Part shown: positions 57,801-64,000 of the stretch, in pieces
How positions within the stretch are numbered: position 1 is the first letter of the stretch
Layout of the letters: every line of letters begins with the position of its first letter
Origin: Combretum micranthum
Taxonomy: Eukaryota; Streptophyta; Magnoliopsida; Myrtales; Combretaceae
Length of the DNA: 64,000 nucleotides
Direction: 5' to 3'
NCBI GenBank assembly: GCA_024138025.1
Contig: JAMXBD010000092.1
Span: 1,736,001 to 1,800,000 of the forward strand
Translations under genes and position numbers: made by a program
The notes under the pieces: generated by a model
Seen by the model: only the letters and a program-made list of their open reading frames with translations
The model's database searches: none
Told to the model about the DNA's origin: nothing

Positions 57801-58499
57801 CATGGGTTACTTGGGGATTTAGGTTAATCATATTTAGTTCATTATAATCTCCATTGTTGAGTTTTTGGGGTCCCACCCATATGACCCAACATCATATCTA
57901 TATATATAAACCATGAGTTACTAAATTGTGGCAAGACAAAGCACCGTCATGAAAAAGGAAAGTCAGAATCATACTATATAGTCGTAGTTGTAGGCATTAG
58001 AAAGGGTTCTTTACCCTTCACAAAAGAAACGAAAATTAAATAGGAAAAGGAATAGAAATGGAAACAATGGCAGCAAAGGAAAGTCTAAAATTGAGATTGA
58101 CAAGCCGAAAGCATTAATTAATATAATTGCTAGTTATGACATACATGACGAAAACTTGTGGCTACGTAATAGAATATATGTGACCATTGACAAAAGGTCA
58201 TGAAAATAAAATAAAAGTGGGTAAGGTGAGATGACATTGGTTGGAAAAGTGAAATCGAGAGGAGAGAACCTAATGAAACTGCTCAAGAATTTGAGATGCA
58301 CAATATATGTCTTGGAGAATTCAAAATTGGTTTTTAAATTGTCCTATTTCCTTTTTTCGGATTCCACAAGTTAATTAGTTTCATCACAATAACTTTGAAT
58401 CCACAATTGGATGGCTTATCGAATTCTGATTGTGGTAGAACTTATTCAATTAAATTCATGGTGTAGAGTATTATAAGGTGATAGTTTTTATTCCTTGTT
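54121..58499. other. Intergenic, no gene seen
   Basis: AT-rich. 56,720-56,890 is rich in CAAACCAAATT/GGTTTGGTTT motifs like the arms of the 3,013-7,305 element, but lacks ends. 55,700-56,270 is less AT-rich without a recognisable frame. The hairpin-like and poly-T patches elsewhere hold no long ORF. Confidence 0.45.
54777..54808. repeat. (TA)16 microsatellite
   Basis: Uninterrupted TA run. A 61-codon plus ORF across it is an artefact. Confidence 0.95.
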
Positions 58500-58822
58500 A
58501 ATTATTCTTAGTTGCTTAGACTAAATAGGTGTTTTCGTGTTTTCACAAAGTAATTAGTTTTGTGATTTTATTGATATTCATCGTATTACTGAAGGTTTGT
58601 CTAACCACTAATGTAACTTGTGAGGAAAAACTTTATAATCTCATTATTTGTTAACAGTGGAAGCTTGGAATTATGGTCTTGTGGTTTTTTCTCTTATTGG
58701 GGTTTTCCACATTAAATCTTAGTGTTCTTTATTATTTTACTATTTCACTTTATTATATTGCTTATCATTTATATGTAAGAGGAAAAATATTTTATTGTTA
58801 TAGGATAGTATTTTTCCTAACA
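58500..58822 (+). repeat. Probable 5' LTR of the Tnt1-like copia relic
   Basis: The right boundary CCTAACA is followed by a worn primer site (AGTGGTATTACAG against TGGTATCAGAGC). Upstream, AACTTGTGAGGAAAAAC, GGGGTTTTCCAC and GTGTTCTTTATTAT-like phrases are typical of Tnt1-type LTR 3' parts. The left boundary is not resolved and no second LTR was found. Confidence 0.5.
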
Positions 58823-58859
58823 AGTGGTATTACAGTTGGGAATTAAAAATTTGTTTCTT

Positions 58860-59680
58860 ATGTTACAAGTATGGGGAATCATCTGATGCCATGATAAAAT
58901 TAAAATTTTCAAATCATTCAATTTGCAAGTTGATGATGGATGATCTTTTATATTGTAAAAATCTATATAGAGCTTTAAACAGTGACAAGGCAAAGCTAAA
59001 AGATAAATCTGTTGAGATTGGGCGATTTGCATAAAAAAAACTATCAATTATATCTGACATTGGGTTGATCATAATGTCTATTATAATGTTGCTTAGGAAA
59101 ATAGAGCTGATACTCTATGGAAGAAATTGGAGTCCATGTATGAGAGATAAGTATCCTTGAATAAAACCTTCTTAATTAAGAGAGTTGTGAATTTAAAGTA
59201 CAAGGATGGATGTAAAATGATGGAACACTTGTATGGTTTCCAGGGTTTTGTAAATCGATTATTTGCTTTGAAATTAGTGCTTAATGATGAGATACATGCA
59301 TTTTTATTATTGAGTTCACTACCTAACGGTTGGAAGACACTTATGGTGTTAGTTAGTAATTTCATTCCCAAAGAAAAGTTCACTATTACAATGGTTAAAG
59401 ATAACCTGATGAATGAAGAAGCTAGAAGAAAAGAACTCGGTATAAGTTTGGAGACTTGGACACTAGTTACTCATAAGAGGAAAGACATGATAGAAGGAAG
59501 ACCAGAGGCTCATCTAGTAAATTTGAAAGATTTGATAAATTAGGGGAAGATCCAAATCAAGAAGAAAACATATTAAATGATACCATTGTGACAAGATAGG
59601 ACATTTAAAGAGAGAATGTAGAATTTGGAAAAAAAATATTAGCATTGGAAATATTATTTTAAAGACTAATATTGGTTGTA
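58860..59680 (+). pseudogene. Tnt1-like copia gag relic
   Basis: Broken frames read YCKNLYRALNSDKAKLKDKS, then LWKKLESMYER-like sequence. An open stretch at 59,157-59,543 follows: NKTFLIKRVVNLKYKDGCKMMEHL, then LLSSLPNGWKTLMV and EEARRKELG. This is the Retrotran_gag family with L-LSSLP as its hallmark. A zinc knuckle YHCDKIGHLKREC follows at about 59,580-59,620, its first Cys replaced by TGA. It is a different lineage from the 48-54 kb element. Confidence 0.8.
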
Positions 59681-59899
59681 GGCTCATTCTCCTAGATGTT
59701 AGACATGTTCTAGATATTTGCTTAAGCCTAATGCTTTTAGGATAATCAGATAATGAATGATACAATAGCTAATTTGGTAAAGGTGAATGGAAACTCACTA
59801 ATAGTTGTCTCATACTAGCAAAAGGAAGAAGAATAATACCCTTTATTTAATGCTTGTAAAACAAAATAAAGAAGATGTGAACATGGTTGGCAATTCTTC

Positions 59900-60706
59900 A
59901 ATAGAGCTTTAGCACAATGGCTTGGTCACATGAGTGACAAAGGACTTCAAATACTTGCCAAGATGCAACTTTTGCCTAATGTGAAAGGTACGCTTCTGAA
60001 AACTAGCATGTACTGTCTTACTAGCAAACAACATAAAGTTGCATTTCATAGAAATCCAACTACTAAAAATTTCATGTAAGTGGTACTCTTTATTTTGTAA
60101 CATTTATTGATGGTCATTCAAGAAATTTGTGGAACTTTAGTTTAAAGTCCAAAGATTAAATTCTAGATATGTTTAAGTAATTTTATTCAAGAGTTGAAAA
60201 AGAAATAGAAAGACATTTGAAATGTCTTTAAGTGAAAAATGATCGTGAATACATATGTCCTTTTGAAGAATATAGTAGAGTCTATGGAATTAAACTTGAT
60301 AAGACAATTCTAAAGACCCCACAACAAAACAACATTATAAAAAGGATGAATTATATTATTATTGGGGGAATAATGTGTATCTCATGCTAAATTACCTAAA
60401 TCATTATGGGAATAAGCAATGAGGACGATTGTCGATTTGATCAACTTATCTCCCTTTTATACTCTGGATGGTGATATATAAGAAAGAGTATGGACAAGTG
60501 AAAACATCTCTTATGATCACTTACAAGCGTTGGATTGCAGGACATTCGTGCATATTTTTCCAAGGATGAAAGTGCAAAATGTGATGCAAATTTAAAGTAG
60601 TGTATTTTTCTAGGTTATGTACATGATGAATATGGGTATAAGTTATGAGATCTAGTAGAGAAGAAAATTGTCAAAAACAGTGATGTGGTCTTTTTATAAG
60701 ACCATA
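59900..60706 (+). pseudogene. Tnt1-like copia integrase relic, cut by gypsy LTR
   Basis: LGHMSDKGLQILAKMQLLP and C..C-like TSMYCLTSKQHKVAF (59,923-60,065) are the pre-integrase finger with its second Cys pair worn. Near 60,240-60,350 NDREYICPFEEY, GIKLDKT and TPQQNN mark the integrase core. CIFLGYVHDEYGYKL-DLVEKKIVKNSDVVF at about 60,602-60,697 is the integrase tail. The sequence stops abruptly at 60,706, where an LTR of another element begins. No reverse transcriptase remains in the window. Confidence 0.75.
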
Positions 60707-61136
60707 TGTTAGCATCCGAATACCAAATAAGCCCACAATAGGCCCTACTCACTCCTACCAACAATAACCCTAAAGGAATTAGGGTTCGCTCACCTCTCTC
60801 TCTCTTTCGTGTTTGTTCCTCGCTTTTCTCTCATATCTGTTCTCTCCGGAATGAAAACCTAAGTTCACTCTTTCATTCTCTCTTGATTTCTTTCTCACTA
60901 AAGGAACAAGTGAACTAACTATGTTTTGTGTGATATTTGCAGGTAGAGAATAAAGCCCATTCGAGTTGGCTAAACTCCAAAGATATTTTCCAGAAATTAG
61001 GGTTTGATATCCCTTTCTGATGTATTTGCTTTCTATTTATATAGTTGGTTACACATGAATCTGAGCTGGCTAAACTGTAAAGTAACTATCTTGCTGTTTA
61101 CACTTCACATATGCTTTGTTACTTGAATCTGTTACA
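60707..61136 (-). repeat. Probable gypsy 3' LTR (inner boundary uncertain)
   Basis: On the plus strand TGTTAGCATCC begins exactly where copia homology ends. A GTTACA at 61,131-61,136 would give TG...CA ends and a 430-bp LTR. TATAAATAG on the minus strand near 61,035-61,043 fits an LTR promoter. An alternative inner edge is 61,260, next to a purine-rich AAGAGAGGGGGAAAA (61,261-61,275), but a basic tail-like frame appears to run past that point. The 5' LTR needed to settle this is outside the window. Confidence 0.55.
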
Positions 61137-61169
61137 AATTTATACCCCATGTGTATACGTCCAGCTCGT

Positions 61170-61720
61170 GTTGTATAGTCTACAAATCTTGATGGTTTCT
61201 GTCTACTCCTTGTAGACAATGCTCTACTCGAAAACCCTATCTTATTTTTTTTTGTATTAGTTTTCCCCCTCTCTTGAAACAGTACCTTGTCCTCAAGGTA
61301 GAAATCTGGATACAGACGCTTGAAATTAGTTAAATCTTCCCAGTTAGAATCTTTTGGAGGTAGTCCCTGCTACTGAACTAATAATTGAGACACCTGATGT
61401 CCCTGTCTCTGAATAATCCGTGTACCAAAGATACAAAGAGATACCAACAACGGATGATTTCTAAATACAGTGGGAGGAAACTTTAGTATAGGAATGACAG
61501 ACCCATGAGCTTGTTTGAGGCATGAAACATGAAACACATTATGTATGCGAGACTGAGCTGGAAGTTGAAGTTGATAAGCAGAGACACCTATTTTCTTGAG
61601 AACCTGATAAGGTCCATAAAATCTCTTAGAAAGCTTGTGATAATCCCCAGTCATAGAGGTCTGTTTGTATGGCTGTAATTTGACAAACACCAAGTCTCCC
61701 GGTTGAAATGTCAAGTCTCG
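61170..61720 (-). pseudogene. Gypsy integrase C-terminus with chromodomain-like end
   Basis: After a TGA (near 61,719) the frame reads FQPGDLVFVKLQPYKQTS, then KLSKRFYGPYQVLKKIG, AYQLQLP, IHNVFHVSCLKQ (the GPY/F module). After a TAG near 61,374 it continues with SNWEDLTNFKRLYPDFYLEDKV, chromodomain-like. Such domains are thought to direct integration toward particular chromatin. The lineage (chromovirus) is inferred. Confidence 0.75.
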
Positions 61721-62320
61721 TCAGTGTTTATCATCTTGTGTTTTCATTCTTTGTTGAGCTTTATGTAAGTTGGCTCGAAGGGTAGATAAAACTTCATCTC
61801 TGGACAACAGGTCAGAGTCTACAGCCTCTAATTTCGATGTCCCTCTTAGATACATAGGAACTGTGGGAGGAAGACGACGATAAACCAATTCAAAAGGGGA
61901 TTTTTGGGCACCTTCATGACATGATGTGTTATAGGCAAATTCTGCCCAAGGCAAGAATTTAACCCATTCAGTTGGTCTGTTCCAGGCATAAAATTTGAGG
62001 TACTGCTGCAGTACCCTATTTAAGACCTCTGTTTGGCCATCCGATTGTGGGTGATAGCCACTACTGGTGAACAGTTTTGTGCTAATCATCCGAAATAACT
62101 CTTGCCAAAATTTGCTAAGAAAGATAGGATCCTTATCACTGACAATGCTCCTAGGGAATCCATGAATCTTAACCACAATAGACAAAAACAACTGAGTAAC
62201 CTTAGTTACAGTGAAGTTTATATCAAGAGGTCCAATGTGGTAGTACTTAGATAATCGATCCACCATAACCAACATCATTGTGAATCCTTATGATCGAGGT
62301 AAATATGTGAGGAAATCTAT
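61721..62320 (-). pseudogene. Gypsy integrase core
   Basis: An open 185-codon frame: MVDRLSKYYHIGPL with the first catalytic Asp; IVSDKDPIFLSKFWQELF with the second; SSGYHPQSDGQTEVLNR with the Glu; then FLPWAEFAYNTSCHEGAQKSPFELVYRR. All three acidic catalytic residues are present. A break at about 62,279-62,320 separates it from the zinc-finger part upstream. Confidence 0.9.
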
Positions 62321-63081
62321 AGAAATGTCCTCCCAAATTTGTTCAAGAATAGGTAGAGGATTAAGAAGACCAGCTGGATTTGAGTACTATACTTAGTTTG
62401 TTGGCAAAATAGAATAGCCCTTGACAAAAATCGTCGATAGGTTTTAAAAACCCTAAAATGACCAGCTTGAGGAGCACTATGGAATTCATGTAATAAAATG
62501 AGAATCAAAGCTGAGGTGGGAACTAGAAACAGTTGCTGATCTTTGTATAGCAGATCATTCTTCCAATATAAAGCCCATTTCAAACGTCTGCCAGCTTGTA
62601 GATCACCAATAATCTTCTGAAAAGATTGTAAAGTCATGTATTCCTGCTTGAGATGGTCAGTAAAAGAAAAATGTGGTAATGAGTAAGCAAGATAAGTAAA
62701 TGTACTATCATGCTTCCTTGACAATGTGTCAGCCACTACATTGTCCATGCCTTCTCTGTACACAATCGAGTAATCATAGCCTAGTAGCTTTGCCAAATAC
62801 TTGTGTTGCTCTGGAGTTTGAATTACCTGAGTGAGTAACTCTTTAAGACTCCTATGATCAATTCTGATGATAAAATGAGAACCCAACAAATATTGTCTCC
62901 ACTTCCTTACGGCCTCAGCTACTGCATGCAGCTCACGTACATAAGCTGATTGTTTGCATAAGTGAGAAGGCAACTTTTTACTAAAGAAAGCTATAGGCTT
63001 ATCTTCTTGTAATAATACATCTCTGATACCAGTCCCCAATGCATCTGTCTCCACAATAAAGTCCTTTGAAAAGTTAGGCAA
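62317..63081 (-). pseudogene. Gypsy RNase H and integrase zinc finger
   Basis: PNFSKDFIVETDALGTGIRDVLLQ holds the RNase H Asp, followed by PIAFFSKKL, RELHAVAEAVRKWRQYLLGSHFIIRIDHRSLKELL, TPEQHKYLAKLLGYDYSIVYREGMDNVVADTLSR. The integrase HHCC finger starts at LLHEFHSAPQAGHFRVFKTYRR and then shifts frame. The RNase H is nearly complete; the finger is degraded. Confidence 0.9.
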
Positions 63082-64000
63082 AACAAGTAATGAAGCTGAA
63101 ATGAGGGATGTTTTCAGTTGCTGAAAAGCAGTTGTAGCCTAATTAGTCCAAGTAAAATTGTCCTTCTTGAGCAAATATGTTAATGGGCTAACAATAGATG
63201 CATAAGACTTGACAAACCGTCGATAATAGCCTGTGAGACCCAAAAATGCTCTAAGTTGCTTCAGAGAAGTGGGTACTAACCAATTCGAAATAGCTTCCAA
63301 CTTATGTGGTTCAGGTCTAACCCCATCAGCACCTACCATGTGACCTAGATATTCTATAGTAAACTGACCAAAAACACACTTAGATTGTTTAAGAAACATG
63401 GTATTATCAGCTAATATTGTCAATACTAATTCTAAGCGTGTAACATGCAACTCCAGAGTCGTATTATAGATCAAAATGTCATAAAAAAAAAACAATGACA
63501 AACTTTCTTAAGTACGGCTTAAAAATTCTGTTCATAATGGATTGAAAGGTGGCCAGTGCATTACAAAGGCCAAATGGCATTACTAGGATTTCATAGTGAC
63601 CCTCATGAGTCCTAAATGCTGTTTTCTCAATATCCCTAGGATGCATTCGAATCTGGTGATATCCTGCCCTTAAATCCAATTTAGAGAAAATTGTAGCCCC
63701 ATGTAACTCATCCGACAATTCATCAATAGTTGGTATAGGAAATTCATCTTTCACCGTGGCTGCATTTAGAGCCCTATAGTCAACACAAAAGCGCTATGTC
63801 CCACCTTGTTTTTTTTTTTTACCAAAAGAACAGGTGAGGAGAAAGGGCTAGTGCTACATTGTATCAATCCCTGTTCTAACATTTCTTTGATTTGCTTCTT
63901 AATCTCTCCTTTATGAAAATGTGGGTATTGGTATGGTTTGACATTGATAGCAAAGACACTTTCCTGTAAAGTGATTTGATGTTGTATATCGCGCAGTGGC
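63082..64000 (-). pseudogene. Gypsy reverse transcriptase (5' end outside window)
   Basis: From the window edge: AINVKPYQYPHFHKGEIKKQI, EMLEQGLIQCSTSPFSSPVLLVKKK, then an A-run frame slip and a TAG in place of the usual Trp codon. Then [36 protein letters not shown] with the first Asp, [23 protein letters not shown], and the catalytic box, here [10 protein letters not shown] next to an expanded T-run where FFDDILIYS is usual. LKQSKCVFGQFTIEYLGHMVGADGV and LRAFLGLTGYYRRFVKSYA follow, ending at a stop after NFTWTN. The catalytic box is damaged, so this copy is inactive. Confidence 0.9.

Larger units (their letters stand above)
60707..64000 (-). mobile_element. Ty3/gypsy retrotransposon, 3' portion (continues past window end)
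   Basis: On the minus strand, reverse transcriptase, RNase H, integrase and a chromodomain-like C-terminus lie in gypsy order from 64,000 down to about 61,170, followed by the presumed 3' LTR. Order RT-RH-INT distinguishes it from copia. Gag, protease and the 5' LTR lie outside. Several stops look like C-to-T changes (CGA to TGA near 61,719; CAG to TAG near 61,374; TGG to TAG near 63,796). It landed inside the Tnt1-like copia relic. Confidence 0.9.

Noticed and set aside
1..64000. tRNA, rRNA, organellar inserts, viral genomes or biosynthetic gene clusters
   Set aside because: No diagnostic motifs were seen; the only tRNA-related sequences are retrotransposon primer binding sites.

Overview
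This window is strongly AT-rich plant nuclear DNA, most likely from a eudicot. It contains plant Ty1/copia and Ty3/gypsy retrotransposons with initiator-tRNA(Met) primer sites, plant-type LINE pieces, many short non-autonomous DNA transposons, and one recognisable host gene with spliceosomal introns, a two-B-box (BBX) zinc-finger transcription factor on the minus strand at 37,602-38,782. No tRNA, rRNA, CRISPR or bacterial-style gene was seen. Almost all short ORFs in the window are chance ORFs or broken transposon frames.

Layout. 1-3,000: intergenic, with a 66-bp direct repeat and a possible LTR. 3,013-7,305: a 4.3-kb element with hAT-like ends and a flanking target duplication but no visible transposase. 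7,300-18,000: intergenic, with several MITEs and one 556-bp hAT-like element with a perfect 8-bp target duplication. 18,020-19,652: a solo LTR with a perfect 5-bp duplication. 21,852-23,002: a LINE insertion whose 5' part is inverted, bounded by a perfect 18-bp duplication. 25,600-28,300: a palindromic MITE and two hAT-like elements almost end to end. 30,440-33,480: decayed copia and LINE fragments on the minus strand. 37,602-38,782: the BBX gene. 39,400-46,000: more MITEs, one nested in another. 48,359-54,120: a complete but dead copia element with both LTRs, carrying two later insertions. 58,500-60,706: a second, Tnt1-like copia relic. 60,707-64,000: the 3' part of a Ty3/gypsy element (minus strand) inserted into that relic and running out of the window.

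How it fits together. The window is a transposon graveyard around one regulatory gene. Nesting gives relative ages: the Tnt1-like relic predates the gypsy element; the 48-54 kb copia predates its two DNA-transposon passengers; the long-TIR element at 45.4 kb predates the MITE inside it. Many premature stops in the retroelements look like C-to-T changes on one strand or the other, as expected from decay of methylated DNA. The BBX gene has conserved splice sites and zinc ligands but needs at least three single-base frame changes to read through, so it is either a recent pseudogene or an assembly with uncorrected indels. I found no convincing new biological system; the most informative observations are the twin-primed LINE, the nested insertions with clean target duplications, and the transposase-free 4.3-kb element.
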